A stretch of 64,000 nt of DNA from Spongiibacter taiwanensis (GTDB taxonomy: Bacteria > Pseudomonadota > Gammaproteobacteria > Pseudomonadales > Spongiibacteraceae): the NCBI RefSeq assembly GCF_023702635.1, contig NZ_CP098455.1:620001-684000 (forward strand), written 5' to 3'. Below are positions 25,104 to 33,585 of the stretch, in pieces. Position numbers and translations under genes: made by a program. The notes under the pieces are model-generated. The model made no database searches and was not told the origin of the DNA. It saw only the letters and a list, made by a program, of their open reading frames with translations. Position 1 is the stretch's first letter. Each line of letters starts with the position of its first letter.

Positions 25104-25763
25104 TCAACGAATTTCGATAACCTGGGAAAGCGCCACAGTGCCCAATCCCTTCAATTGCAATTGTGCGCTGCCGCCATTACTGGGCACGCTCACGCTGTTT
25201 ACGGCCGCCCGCACCTGGGTTCCCAGGGCTTCCTGGGTATTGCCGTTACGATAGCTGGCTTGAATCTGATAGTTGCCGGGTGGCAGGCGGTTGCCATTCA
25301 GGCCCACCCCATTCCACTCAAAGGGCACATCGCCGGCGTTTTGTGGCCCCAGGGACACCTTGCCCACCACCTCGCCGCCAGGTGTCAGAATTTCAACATT
25401 CACGGCGGTGCTGCTGACCGGCAGGGTCAACTGCCCGCCCACACCACCCGAGGACGGCAGGGCAATTTTGTTGGAGTCGACCAGCACTTCTTTGCCAATC
25501 AATGAGGAGGCTTCAAGGAGCTGGGCCGAGTACAGCGAATCCGCCAGCGTGGCAAGGTTGGCATTCATCTCGCTGATGCCGCTGACCGAGGTCAGCTGGG
25601 CCATTTGGCTAATAAATTCGGTGTTGTCGGTGGGTTTGAAGGGGTCCTGGTTTTTCAACTGTTGGAGCATCAACTTCATAAAGTCGTCCTGATCCAACGA
25701 GCTGGCATCTTTCTTGGCGGCAGCAGAGGCTTGCTGCAATTCAGTCACGGAGCGAAGTTCCAT
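25104..25763 (-). CDS. flgD: FlgD, hook cap protein
   Basis: This 219-residue protein has the N-terminal LDQDDFMKLMLQQLKNQDPFKPTDNTEFISQMAQLTSV, the FlgD signature, followed by the FlgD Ig-like and Tudor-like C-terminal part (ILTPGGEVVGKVSLG). It is a scaffold for hook assembly, removed when FlgK arrives. It lies 10 bp after flgC. Confidence 0.95.
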   Translation of the reverse strand: MELRSVTELQQASAAAKKDASSLDQDDFMKLMLQQLKNQDPFKPTDNTEFISQMAQLTSVSGISEMNANLATLADSLYSAQLLEASSLIGKEVLVDSNKIALPSSGGVGGQLTLPVSSTAVNVEILTPGGEVVGKVSLGPQNAGDVPFEWNGVGLNGNRLPPGNYQIQASYRNGNTQEALGTQVRAAVNSVSVPSNGGSAQLQLKGLGTVALSQVIEIR

Positions 25764-25773
25764 CCCCTATTCC

Positions 25774-26175
25774 TCAGTTCTGGCCCAGTTGCAACGTGCG
25801 CAGCAACAGGGCTTTGGTGGTGGAAAAAACCTCGGCGTTATTCTGATAGGCCCGAGAGGCAGAAATCATATTTGCCATCTCCTCCACCGTATTCACGTTG
25901 GACTCATAGACGTAACCGTCAGCATCCGCCATCGGGTTGCCGGGCTCGTAACGCTTCTGAATGGGCGCTTCACTCTCTACTACACCGGTGACCGCCACAC
26001 TGGTGGTTGCCCGCTGCTGATCCATCACCGCGGAAAACACCGGCTGTTTGGCCCGGTAGGCGTCTTCTTCGCTACCACTGATGGAATCGGCATTGGCCAG
26101 GTTGCTGGCCACGGTATTGAGGCGCAGCATTTGCGCGTTCATCGCAGCTGCGGCCAGATCCAAAGAATTAGCCAT
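25774..26175 (-). CDS. flgC: FlgC, proximal rod protein
   Basis: This 133-residue protein has the N-terminal AAAAMNAQMLRLNTVASNLANADS and the C-terminal ESNVNTVEEMANMISASRAYQNNAEVFSTTKAL. Size and motifs are those of FlgC. It starts 3 bp after flgB. Confidence 0.96.
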   Translation of the reverse strand: MANSLDLAAAAMNAQMLRLNTVASNLANADSISGSEEDAYRAKQPVFSAVMDQQRATTSVAVTGVVESEAPIQKRYEPGNPMADADGYVYESNVNTVEEMANMISASRAYQNNAEVFSTTKALLLRTLQLGQN

Positions 26176-26178
26176 GGC

Positions 26179-26601
26179 TTAGCGGCCTCCCTGAATAATG
26201 GATTTCAAACTGCTGAAGCGGCTGCCCAAGAACTGCAGCGTGCTCTGGTAACGCAGGGCATTGTCGGCAAACTCGGCCTGCTCAACGTGGCTTTCTACTG
26301 TGTTGCCGTCCAGGGAGGGCTGCTGGGGATTACGGTATTTCAAATCAACCGCTTCTACCCCGTTGGCGCTTGCGTTGACCGGCCCCAGGTCCATATGCCC
26401 GGCTCGGGTTTTTGCCACCGCCAAATTCATGCCCAACTGCCCTTCGGCCTGACCCAGTGCAGCGCGAAAATCGATGTCGCGGGCTTTGTACCCAGGGGTT
26501 TCCGCGTTGGCGATATTTCCTGCCAACACTTCATTACGGCGCTCGCGCAGGTACAACGCCTGCTCGTGAACTCCCAATGCCTTGTTAAAATTAATTGCCA
26601 T
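26179..26601 (-). CDS. flgB: FlgB, proximal rod protein
   Basis: This 140-residue protein, first gene of the flgBCDEFGHIJKL string, contains YLRERRNEVLAGNIANAETPGYKARDIDF and the closing ALRYQSTLQFLGSRFSSLKS. It is transcribed from the sigma-54 promoter at 26709-26723, about 110 bp upstream and divergent from flgA. Confidence 0.96.
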   Translation of the reverse strand: MAINFNKALGVHEQALYLRERRNEVLAGNIANAETPGYKARDIDFRAALGQAEGQLGMNLAVAKTRAGHMDLGPVNASANGVEAVDLKYRNPQQPSLDGNTVESHVEQAEFADNALRYQSTLQFLGSRFSSLKSIIQGGR

Positions 26602-26708
26602 CGTGTTACCCGTTTTCCGAAAAATGCCACTAAAGTTTTTCGTTTTTCATCCGATAAACTCTATGAAGCGGCGTTTAAAGTCGGACTTGCGTGTTTGACA
26701 GGGACGAG

Positions 26709-26723
26709 GCAAACGCTGTGCCA
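26709..26723 (-). promoter_or_regulatory. Sigma-54 promoter of the flgB operon
   Basis: On the minus strand: TGGCAC-AGCGT-TTGC, exact -24/-12 spacing. Just upstream (26724-26758) is an A-rich block (TGAAAAATAACAACAAAAAA) that recurs almost unchanged at the fliL and fleR-fliE promoters. Confidence 0.88.
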
Positions 26724-26892
26724 ATATTTTTTGTTGTTATTTTTCAGACAGATACAAAAGCAAAGACGGCAAATAGCCAAAAATTCGGCAGATTTTTTCC
26801 TCTCCAGCGGCAAAGTTTCGACGCCGCATAACTACCTAGTTACCTGCGTACTTCCCTCCACTGTCGCCATAGCCCAGCAGCATCCCTGACGC

Positions 26893-26908
26893 TGGCACAG
26901 CAATTGCA
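26893..26908 (+). promoter_or_regulatory. Sigma-54 promoter of flgA
   Basis: TGGCAC-AGCAA-TTGCA lies about 70 bp before the flgA start, on the opposite strand from the flgB promoter. The two are 170 bp apart, so one enhancer site between them could serve both. Confidence 0.88.
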
Positions 26909-26976
26909 AAACCCTCTACAGAACCACATAACTGACAAAAAATTGGCGATTTGCTGGAGAAACTGGGTAACTGACG

Positions 26977-27690
26977 ATGGCAACAGGACATTTCATCAAG
27001 GCCTTACTGTTAAGCGGCGCATGTATCGCGACACTTGCCCAGGCCAGTTATGCCCAAGCCGGTTACGAAAGCCCTGAGCGCATCGCCGCGACGGCCAAGG
27101 CCTATATTGCGGCCCGCAATCCCTGGAAAGACATGAACACCGAGGTGACGGCCGATCGGCTCGATCCGCGCAGCAAGCTAGCCAAGTGCGACGCTGCGCT
27201 GGAGGCCTTTCTGCCGCCGGGTGGCCGGATCAAACGGCGGACGACCGTCGGTGTACGCTGCACCAGTGGCCAAGCCTGGAAGATTTACGTGCCAGTGAGC
27301 ATCGCCGCCTATACCAAGGTGATGGTCGCCCGGTATCCCATCGCCCCCGGCAGCCTGATTCGCGCCGAGGACGTGAGCTGGAGCAAACGGGATATCGCTA
27401 CGCTGGGCTATGGCTATCTGCGCAGCCTCGAAGGCCGCGGCGGCTATCGCGCCCGCTACAGCATTGCCCAGGGCGCCGTGCTCACCCCCAATATGGTGGA
27501 GGCCGACAGCGCCATTCAGAAGGGTCAAAAAGTTTACTTAAACAGCAACACTGGCGGCATCAAGGTAACCATGGCCGGAATCGCCATGGAAAACGCGCCG
27601 CTGGGCGGCCGGATCAAGGTTAAAAACCTAAGCTCTGGCAAGCAGTTGGAAGGGGTTGTGGAGTCAGACCACCAGGTTCTGATTCCGTGA
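26977..27690 (+). CDS. flgA: FlgA, P-ring assembly chaperone
   Basis: This 237-residue protein has a signal peptide (LLLSGACIATLAQASYA) and the SAF-type C-terminal half: MVARYPIAPGSLIRAEDVSW, RYSIAQGAVLTPNMVEA, KGQKVYLNSNTGGIKVTMAGIAMENAPLGGRIKVKNLSSGK. It helps FlgI form the P ring in the periplasm. It stands divergent from flgB and is followed by flgM-flgN under their own sigma-28 promoter. Confidence 0.95.
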   Translation: MATGHFIKALLLSGACIATLAQASYAQAGYESPERIAATAKAYIAARNPWKDMNTEVTADRLDPRSKLAKCDAALEAFLPPGGRIKRRTTVGVRCTSGQAWKIYVPVSIAAYTKVMVARYPIAPGSLIRAEDVSWSKRDIATLGYGYLRSLEGRGGYRARYSIAQGAVLTPNMVEADSAIQKGQKVYLNSNTGGIKVTMAGIAMENAPLGGRIKVKNLSSGKQLEGVVESDHQVLIP

Positions 27691-27722
27691 ACAGGGCCGC
27701 AATTTATGGGCAATAGTCACAC

Positions 27723-27749
27723 TAAAGTTTTCCGCCTGACGGCCGATAA
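27723..27749 (+). promoter_or_regulatory. Sigma-28 promoter of flgM-flgN
   Basis: TAAAGTTT, 11 bp, GCCGATAA: a perfect match to the FliA consensus, 35 bp before the flgM start. FliA therefore drives its own anti-sigma factor. Confidence 0.9.
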
Positions 27750-27784
27750 CCAAGATAAAGCGATTCGCTTAAAGGATATCAACC

Positions 27785-28084
27785 ATGATCTACCGTATTG
27801 ATGGTGGCTCCCCCAGCCAAACCGGCAAGCTGGACACCAGCCGGGCCAGCGGCAAAGCCGGCACCAGCAATGCCCCAAGCCAAATCGAGGCGCCGTCGAC
27901 CGGCATGTCGAAGGCCGATGCCCCCCTGCTCGCCTCTGCCCGCGCGGCGGTGAACGCCAGCGACGGCATTGACCGGGCCAAGGTCGACGCGATCAAAACT
28001 GCCATTCGCAACGGCGAATACGTCGTGGACGCCAAGCGGCTGGCGGCAGCCTTTATCGACATGGAAATGGTATCGGTGCGCTGA
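27785..28084 (+). CDS. flgM: FlgM, anti-sigma-28 factor
   Basis: This 99-residue protein is disordered and Ser/Gly/Thr-rich in the first half. The C-terminal half carries the sigma-binding helices: ARAAVNASDGIDRAKVDAIKTAIRNGEYVVDAKRLAAAFIDME. It holds FliA inactive until the hook is finished and FlgM is exported. The stop overlaps or nearly touches the flgN start. Confidence 0.93.
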   Translation: MIYRIDGGSPSQTGKLDTSRASGKAGTSNAPSQIEAPSTGMSKADAPLLASARAAVNASDGIDRAKVDAIKTAIRNGEYVVDAKRLAAAFIDMEMVSVR

Positions 28085-28085
28085 T

Positions 28086-28493
28086 ATGGAATATCTCGAT
28101 CTGCTGCAAGCCATCGAAACCCATAGCGCTGCACTGGAAGCTCTGTTGAGCCAGGAGTGCGAAAATCTGGAGCGGGCACCCGAGCACGGCCAATTGCTGG
28201 CACTGGCTGAGCAAAAAACCCGCCTCAGCACCACCCTGCAGACTCTAGAGGCCCAGCGCCAGGCCTATTTAAGCAGCCACCCCGAAGTCTCACCACAATT
28301 GCCCGACACTATCCGGCTCAGCCTGGCCAACTGCCAGCGACTGAATCAGCAGGCCGGCGCCCATGTGTCGTCGCAATTGCGCTATACCCGTCGCGCCCTG
28401 GATATTCTCGGGCTTGGCGATGACGGCGGCGTGTATACCGCCAATGGCGTCAGCCAGCAAAACTCCCGCAGCCACGCACTGGCCAAAGCCTAA
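28086..28493 (+). CDS. flgN: FlgN-type export chaperone for FlgK/FlgL
   Basis: This 135-residue helical protein (MEYLDLLQAIETHSAALEALLSQECENL...) starts 1 bp after the flgM stop. Helical heptads cover most of its length, and the C-terminus (DGGVYTANGVSQQNSRSHALAKA) is loose, as in FlgN. It delivers hook-associated proteins to the export gate. It was chosen by the flgM-flgN gene order and by length. Confidence 0.85.
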   Translation: MEYLDLLQAIETHSAALEALLSQECENLERAPEHGQLLALAEQKTRLSTTLQTLEAQRQAYLSSHPEVSPQLPDTIRLSLANCQRLNQQAGAHVSSQLRYTRRALDILGLGDDGGVYTANGVSQQNSRSHALAKA

Positions 28494-28513
28494 TCACCTA
28501 CCCGCAACCAGCC

Positions 28514-28537
28514 TCCCCCGTCATTGATATCGGGGGA
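28514..28537. terminator. Possible bidirectional terminator between flgN and yeiP
   Basis: TCCCCCG and CGGGGGA form a seven-base GC-rich stem between convergent genes. The T run is poor on both sides, so it may be only a weak terminator. Confidence 0.4.
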
Positions 28538-28544
28538 TGCCCGC

Positions 28545-29117
28545 TTACTTTTCCGCCCGGGACATAAACCGGCGCTCTTCAACATTCACCTTAATGCGAT
28601 CACCCGTAGCGATGTACTCCGGCACCTGCACGGTCAAGCCCGTCGACAATTTGGCGGGCTTGGTCCGGGAGGTCGCCGATGCGCCTTTAATTGAAGGGTC
28701 CGTCTCTACCACATCCAGCTCCACACTGGTCGGCATATCCAGCGCCACCGGCATATCGTTGACCACCACGACATGCACGCCGGGCGTATCCTCGTTGATA
28801 AACATCATCTCTTCAGCGATGGCGTCTTTATTGAGGTTGTAGAGGGAGAAATCTTCCTGATCGAGAAACACATGCTCATCGCCATCGGCATAGGAATACA
28901 TCACCGCTCGACGGCTTAAATCGGCAAAATTCAAAATATCCGAGTCCTTAAAGGTCTCGTCGATCTTGTGGCCGGTCACCACATCGTACATACGCATCCG
29001 GTATAAACTACCCCCGGCCCGACCCTGGGGCGCCGAACGCTCGATATCCTTCACCATGTAAGTGCCGCCGTTGTAATCCAACGCCATATTCTTTTTGATC
29101 TCACTCGCCTTCGGCAT
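28545..29117 (-). CDS. yeiP: Elongation factor P-like protein YeiP (EfpL)
   Basis: This 190-residue protein has the three-domain layout of EF-P: KOW-like start ([26 protein letters not shown]), OB domains, and the ending [20 protein letters not shown]. The loop that reaches the ribosomal P-site is [15 protein letters not shown], with Arg rather than the modified Lys of EF-P, typical of YeiP/EfpL. It relieves ribosomes stalled at polyproline-like stretches. It is unrelated to the flagellar genes around it and convergent with flgN. Confidence 0.93.
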   Translation of the reverse strand: MPKASEIKKNMALDYNGGTYMVKDIERSAPQGRAGGSLYRMRMYDVVTGHKIDETFKDSDILNFADLSRRAVMYSYADGDEHVFLDQEDFSLYNLNKDAIAEEMMFINEDTPGVHVVVVNDMPVALDMPTSVELDVVETDPSIKGASATSRTKPAKLSTGLTVQVPEYIATGDRIKVNVEERRFMSRAEK

Positions 29118-29243
29118 GGGCTTGCTTCCTGTATAGGGGCCGGGCTAGCCCGGCAGATTTGCGTGGCGGAATTTTAGGAGTGATAGCGGGGATTTGTATA
29201 GCGATTAATCCACGACGGCAGAAACGGCTCAGTCGTCGCGATC

Positions 29244-29414
29244 TCACCGCCGGGGTGTGATATGAATTCGCTCTTCAAGGTCGCAGGCGGGGCAATGCCA
29301 CACGGTGAATCCCTCGCGATTCATACTGGGCAGGGCGTAGCGGTGGCCGCAGCAGCGGCAGATGTGATCGAGTAGTCGCTTTGGGTCACTCGGGCTTTTG
29401 TCGTCAATGGTCAT
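29244..29414 (-). CDS. Small zinc-ribbon protein, 56 residues
   Basis: The frame from the ATG at 29414 to a TGA at 29244 encodes MTIDDKSPSDPKRLLDHICR..., with CRCCGHRY and, 19 residues later, HCPACDLEE. The spacing C-x-x-C ... C-x-x-C makes a zinc ribbon likely. The gene lies between the 630-residue secreted protein and yeiP, both on the same strand. Function is unknown; it could be a transcription- or ribosome-associated small protein. Confidence 0.55.
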   Translation of the reverse strand: MTIDDKSPSDPKRLLDHICRCCGHRYALPSMNREGFTVWHCPACDLEERIHITPRR

Positions 29415-29435
29415 TATTCGCTCTCCGATTAGCCC

Positions 29436-31328
29436 TTATTTAACGCAATAGAATCGAAATATCTTTCCTTGGCCGGTTGCCAGACACTTCCCGTCAGCAT
29501 CGACCGCTCTCAGCCGCTCTCGCACACCAAAGGATTTCGGCAACAAATACGCACCGCTCGGGCTGCGCAAATAAATCCAACCAGTATCGTTCTCACCATC
29601 GCTCAAACCTTTCGATTCTCTTGCGCTGTAATGGTAAACCCCAGCCTGGTGTGCAAAGTGTTCCTCTTCGAGCCACTCAGGATACTGCAGACGCTCGGCG
29701 CGCTGGGCAAACAAATTGCGCTGTTTCTGATTTGCTTCCTCAATAGCAGTTCGCGTGGCAAGGTCCACTGAATCGAGCTGGTAGCGATCACCTTGGTGGC
29801 GCAGGCAGAATTGGTGTTGCACCACTTTTTCGTCCGCAGAGGTGTAACTTAGCTCTGCCTGAAGCCAGCAATACCCACCGGGTCCGGTGGTATTCACAGT
29901 GAGCTGAGGCCAGTACAAGGTGGCACCCAACGGCCTGCTGACCAAGCTTACCAATTCGCCGCCTCGCCACTGATCAACTTCCAGCCTGTGATCATCCCGC
30001 TGGTTTGTTGTCGATAGATAGACCGCCAGAACTGAACCGTCGGGGCCCGGCGCAAGCTCAATGAGGCTGCTGCCTTCACGTGATTTACTGCGCATGACCG
30101 TGGCATTTTGGGTGTGCAAAGCCAGCGCTGCCAACCTGCGCCCGCTTTTACCGTAATGCGCCAGCTGAGTGCCCTGAAGGTAAGTCAGAAAACTACCGTT
30201 ATCACGCTCAATGACATTGGCGTAATTTGCTAGCGTGCGCTTGGCCAACTGGCCATCAAGCTGACGAAGATCACCATCGCGACGGTGAAAATAGAGATCA
30301 TCGTACTTTTGCAGCACCACCCCTGAACTCATCGATTTAACGTAGCGAAGATCACCGCTGATTTGAATCTCGCCGACCTGCTCCAGCTCCGCCGTCTGCA
30401 GGCGTAAATCCGGTACCGATTTGGCGGTGGCGGCTTTGGGAGCGTTCGGAATACATCGCTGCATACGACGACCAATCTCAGCCGCTTCGGCGAGTGTGGT
30501 CAGGGCCTTTGCTGCCTGTTGCTGACAAGGGGTGGTCTTCAGGCCACGTTGCCGGGCAAACCGCCCCGGCATAGACATACTCTTGTTAAAGGCCGCTCTG
30601 AATCGGCCAGCCTGATCACCAATGGCCCTGTCCAACTCACTTATACGCTGCGGGTCTGTGCTCTGCTCCCTCTGCCGGGAAAGCGCATTCATGGCATTTT
30701 GCGCACGGAATCTTGCTAGCGACCACAGGTTAATTTTTGACTCGTCGGCGATCCACACTTCACTGACAACGTGAGCGGAGTGCTGCTGGCTTTCAAAAAG
30801 ATCGCGCAAAATCGACTGAGCACGCTCCGCCGGGAGAAAAGATGACTTATCCCCCTCCCTCGAAAACAGCAGCTTTCCCCATGCTGGGCTGGCAGGAACG
30901 GTAAAACTGGGTGCTTCACTAGCAGCTTCCGACATCACACCCGGATCACAAGCCAGTAAATAACCACTTTTCAGCTTGAAAATGAGTTTGGGGCTGTAAA
31001 AATCCAGATCACGCTGAACACTCGCGGGGAGCAGGTCTACCGGAAATTTATGGACACTTGCCTCGCCGCTACTGTGATCGTATATCTCATCTAGCCACCA
31101 TGTCGCCGGGCAGTAGACCAACGGCTCTCCCATTAACGTCGTCAGCGCCAGATGGACGCGCATGCCCACCATGACCGAAAACTGGCTGTCCTCATGCCGC
31201 ACGATGCGCTTGCTGAATCCCGGACTCTGACTGCTATCGGTAAGGTCGGTGTATTTATCCCCGGCAAAGCTCAAACAGGCAGAAAAAATCAGGGTAAAAC
31301 AGAAAACGACTTTGCTTGGGGAGCTCAC
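29436..31328 (-). CDS. Secreted protein of unknown function, 630 residues
   Basis: The gene starts with GTG at 31328. A signal peptide (VVFCFTLIFSACLSFAGD) predicts export; the Cys does not sit in a convincing lipobox. I recognise no domain. Residues about 20-160 are mixed, with a WWLDEIYD stretch. Residues about 180-300 are helical and charged (ARFRAQNAMNALSRQREQ). Residues about 320-500 show repeated short beta strands with Gly turns, which could be a propeller-like fold. The last 90 residues (GWIYLRSPSGAYLLPKSFGVRERLRAVDADGKCLATGQGK) look like another beta domain. Paired cysteines suggest disulphides in the periplasm or outside. It sits between fliK and yeiP and has no sign of flagellar control. 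Confidence 0.8.
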   Translation of the reverse strand: MSSPSKVVFCFTLIFSACLSFAGDKYTDLTDSSQSPGFSKRIVRHEDSQFSVMVGMRVHLALTTLMGEPLVYCPATWWLDEIYDHSSGEASVHKFPVDLLPASVQRDLDFYSPKLIFKLKSGYLLACDPGVMSEAASEAPSFTVPASPAWGKLLFSREGDKSSFLPAERAQSILRDLFESQQHSAHVVSEVWIADESKINLWSLARFRAQNAMNALSRQREQSTDPQRISELDRAIGDQAGRFRAAFNKSMSMPGRFARQRGLKTTPCQQQAAKALTTLAEAAEIGRRMQRCIPNAPKAATAKSVPDLRLQTAELEQVGEIQISGDLRYVKSMSSGVVLQKYDDLYFHRRDGDLRQLDGQLAKRTLANYANVIERDNGSFLTYLQGTQLAHYGKSGRRLAALALHTQNATVMRSKSREGSSLIELAPGPDGSVLAVYLSTTNQRDDHRLEVDQWRGGELVSLVSRPLGATLYWPQLTVNTTGPGGYCWLQAELSYTSADEKVVQHQFCLRHQGDRYQLDSVDLATRTAIEEANQKQRNLFAQRAERLQYPEWLEEEHFAHQAGVYHYSARESKGLSDGENDTGWIYLRSPSGAYLLPKSFGVRERLRAVDADGKCLATGQGKIFRFYCVK

Positions 31329-31437
31329 TCACTGGCCCTTATGGGTTCCTTATCTTTGCAACAGTTTACAAAACTACCGCTGTAAAAGGGGATAATGATG
31401 CAAGCGGCCGACACAATCGCATTTTTGCATGGAGCAC

Positions 31438-31693
31438 TAGTGGTCCGTGCGGCAAATACGGTTACGCTGAGCCACAGCACAAGGGGTTTTGGCAAGGCGC
31501 AGTCCGCAGGGAATGGCCCGGCCCTTTGCAAGGGCTGCAACGCAGTCCAAAATCCCTTGTGCTGCGGCCCTTCGGGAGCGCCTGTGCGGGCGCGCCCGCC
31601 TTGCTAAGGACTGGGCCATTAGAGGCGAAACCGCCTCGGTTCGCACCCACACAGACGCTCTGAGTGTGACCTTATTTGCCGCACGGACCACTA
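31438..31693. mobile_element. 256-bp MITE-like element with terminal inverted repeats
   Basis: The left end TAGTGGTCCGTGCGGCAAAT and the reverse complement of the right end are identical over 21 bp and stay similar for about 15 more. A second, inner inverted repeat (CAGCACAAGGGGTTTTGG at 31475-31492 against 31547-31564, 17 of 18 bases) gives a further foldback. Both ends carry TA, as after insertion at a TA target (IS630/Tc1-type). No transposase is encoded. The right end overlaps the last three bases of fliK and supplies its stop codon. Confidence 0.75.
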
Positions 31694-32935
31694 AGCGTAA
31701 TCATCCACCCCACCGGCCCGACTCAGTACCACATTACGCAATACTTCGCCTTCGCCATTGCCCCCCATGTTGCCCTGCTGATCACCCCGCGCGCCCGGAT
31801 TATTGCCACCTTGACCGGTCGCGGCGTTCTGGCCTTGTCCCTGACCCTGGGCGAGACTGGCGTTAGCATTCTGGTTCATCAGGCTGACTTTTACATCGTC
31901 CAGGCGCAGGCCCTGCTGTTCAAAGCCCTGCGTCAAACGCGGCAACATTCGCTCCACCAGCTCACTGGTCTCAGCGTGCTGAGTTTGAAACTGCACACGG
32001 CTGCTATCGCCATCGAGGCTGATCTGCACTTGAATACTGCCCAGTTCTTCGGGGTGTAGTTGCACGGTGGCCGTGTGAACCCCGTTGTTCATCATATAAC
32101 CCACCCGGGCTGCCATTGCCTGACTCCAGGCGGGGTCAGTGACCGCGTTCTGGCTCACGGTGAACATGGCTGGCGCTTTGGTTTGGGCCGAGTTTTGCGC
32201 ACCACGCAGATCCCGCATCAAGCTGGCCAGTTCAATATCACTGTCGGCCTTCTCGGTGATAGCACCGACTTTTTCATCGCTGGTGGTTTCGCCGCTTTGC
32301 TGGACAAGGGCCTGACGGAAGCCCTCGGCGGTGGTCATTGCCTCGGGTTTGGCTAACGCCGTATCACCAAAGGCCAGCGTACCCTGGCTGGGTGCCTTGT
32401 CCGGGGTGGCTCCCGTCAGTTGGTTCAGCGCCGCCTTGGCATCGGCCGTCTTCAAGCTGCCAGGCTCACCATGGGCTTCAGCCGCCGCTCCGGTGACCGA
32501 ATCGCCAGCGGTCCTTTTGGCAACCATTTGCTGCAGCATCGCCGAGAGCGCCAAACCCGACTCCGCCACGTCGTCACCCTCTGCTGCCATCTCGCCGTTC
32601 AGCGCAGTACCAACGCCCTGAGGCTGGCTGGCCAGCAAGGACTGCAACTGCGGCAATCCCTTGCCGCCGAGAGGAAAGCCCTCACCGTCGCCCAAGGCAA
32701 CCTCCGATAGCAAGGATTCGGCCGACAAGGCCTCGCCCTGCTCTTGGCTGAATTGGGCCAATGCTTGGGCCTGAATGGCGGCGAAATCCTGGGGCTGACC
32801 GCCCAGCAAACTCAGCTGCTGTGCGGTAAACAGTTGATTAAAAGGGGTTTCTGCCGCGCTGGCCGCGCCCGAAGGGGCGCCTTTGCCAAGCAGGGACTCA
32901 AAGATATTACTCACTGAAATGGCCGGAGTTTGCAT
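31691..32935 (-). CDS. fliK: FliK, hook-length control protein
   Basis: This 414-residue protein has a long hydrophilic Ala/Gln/Gly-rich N-terminal ruler part. The C-terminal switch domain (about 280-370) contains HTATVQLHPEELGSIQVQISLDGD and ETSELVERMLPRLTQGFEQQGLRLDDVKVSLM. It sets hook length through FlhB. The protein ends GGVDDYA followed by TAG, the stop being formed at the junction with the inserted element. A sigma-54 promoter lies at 33032-33046. Confidence 0.95.
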   Translation of the reverse strand: MQTPAISVSNIFESLLGKGAPSGAASAAETPFNQLFTAQQLSLLGGQPQDFAAIQAQALAQFSQEQGEALSAESLLSEVALGDGEGFPLGGKGLPQLQSLLASQPQGVGTALNGEMAAEGDDVAESGLALSAMLQQMVAKRTAGDSVTGAAAEAHGEPGSLKTADAKAALNQLTGATPDKAPSQGTLAFGDTALAKPEAMTTAEGFRQALVQQSGETTSDEKVGAITEKADSDIELASLMRDLRGAQNSAQTKAPAMFTVSQNAVTDPAWSQAMAARVGYMMNNGVHTATVQLHPEELGSIQVQISLDGDSSRVQFQTQHAETSELVERMLPRLTQGFEQQGLRLDDVKVSLMNQNANASLAQGQGQGQNAATGQGGNNPGARGDQQGNMGGNGEGEVLRNVVLSRAGGVDDYA

Positions 32936-33031
32936 CGTGCAATTGCCTCTAACAGAGTTTGCGTTAGGGCCGCCAAAGCCCGTTGAAGGGGGCCAAAAGC
33001 GGCAAAATTAGGTGACTCTTTAGGGTTTAGA

Positions 33032-33046
33032 GCAAAGGCTGTGCCA
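33032..33046 (-). promoter_or_regulatory. Sigma-54 promoter of fliK
   Basis: On the minus strand: TGGCAC-AGCCT-TTGC, about 97 bp before the fliK start. Unlike three other sigma-54 sites in the window it lacks the A-rich block upstream. Confidence 0.82.
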
Positions 33047-33191
33047 GCGGCTTATCATAATCGGTAGCACCCCAGAAATTTGAGTGTGGCTGTGTAGGTT
33101 GGTTAAGGCGTTTTTTGGTCAGACACCGGAGCGCTAACGCGCTAGATGACCCGTATGGCGTCTCGCGACTGAATGGCACTTAATTAAACCT

Positions 33192-33585
33192 GTCATCCCC
33201 GCAAAGGCGCACTACTGTGCAGAATCATTTTTAGGTCGTCATGCTCGCGAACGCGGGCATCCAGAAAACCCGGCTACGTTAGCAAACATACTGGATACCC
33301 GCGTTCGCGGGTATGACGATATCCGGTGCTATCGTTGCAGGATTCCCACGTGCGCGGGTACGACGATATTTCGGTAACCCCTCCAGACGGTCGTACATTC
33401 AGGCTTTGGTAAATCAAGTCTCGTCGCGGAAGATTCTGTTTCTACTTTAAGCCAGTCATCCCCGAGAAGGCGCACTACTGAGCGGAATCATTTTTAGGTG
33501 GTCATGCTCGCGAATGCGGTCATCCAGAAAACCCGGCTACGTTAGCAAACATACTGGATACCCGCGTGCGCGGGTACGACGATAT
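33192..33585. repeat. Two direct copies of a ~130-bp hairpin-rich sequence
   Basis: Copy one (33192-33321) and copy two (33455-33585) are about 263 bp apart and differ at only a few positions. Both begin GTCATCCCCG and contain GAATCATTTTTAGGT, CCGGCTACGTTAGCAAACATAC and the hairpin ATACCCGCGTTCGCGGGTAT. The hairpin class is the dispersed 'GGATACCCGC-GCGGGTATGACGA' kind. Confidence 0.75.

Noticed and set aside
24474-25505. 343-residue plus-strand frame
   Set aside because: Antisense to flgE and flgD, His/Gly-rich without domain.
31325-31691. Several 60-120 residue frames on both strands over the MITE-like element
   Set aside because: They lie inside the inverted-repeat element and owe their openness to its GC content; none resembles a transposase.
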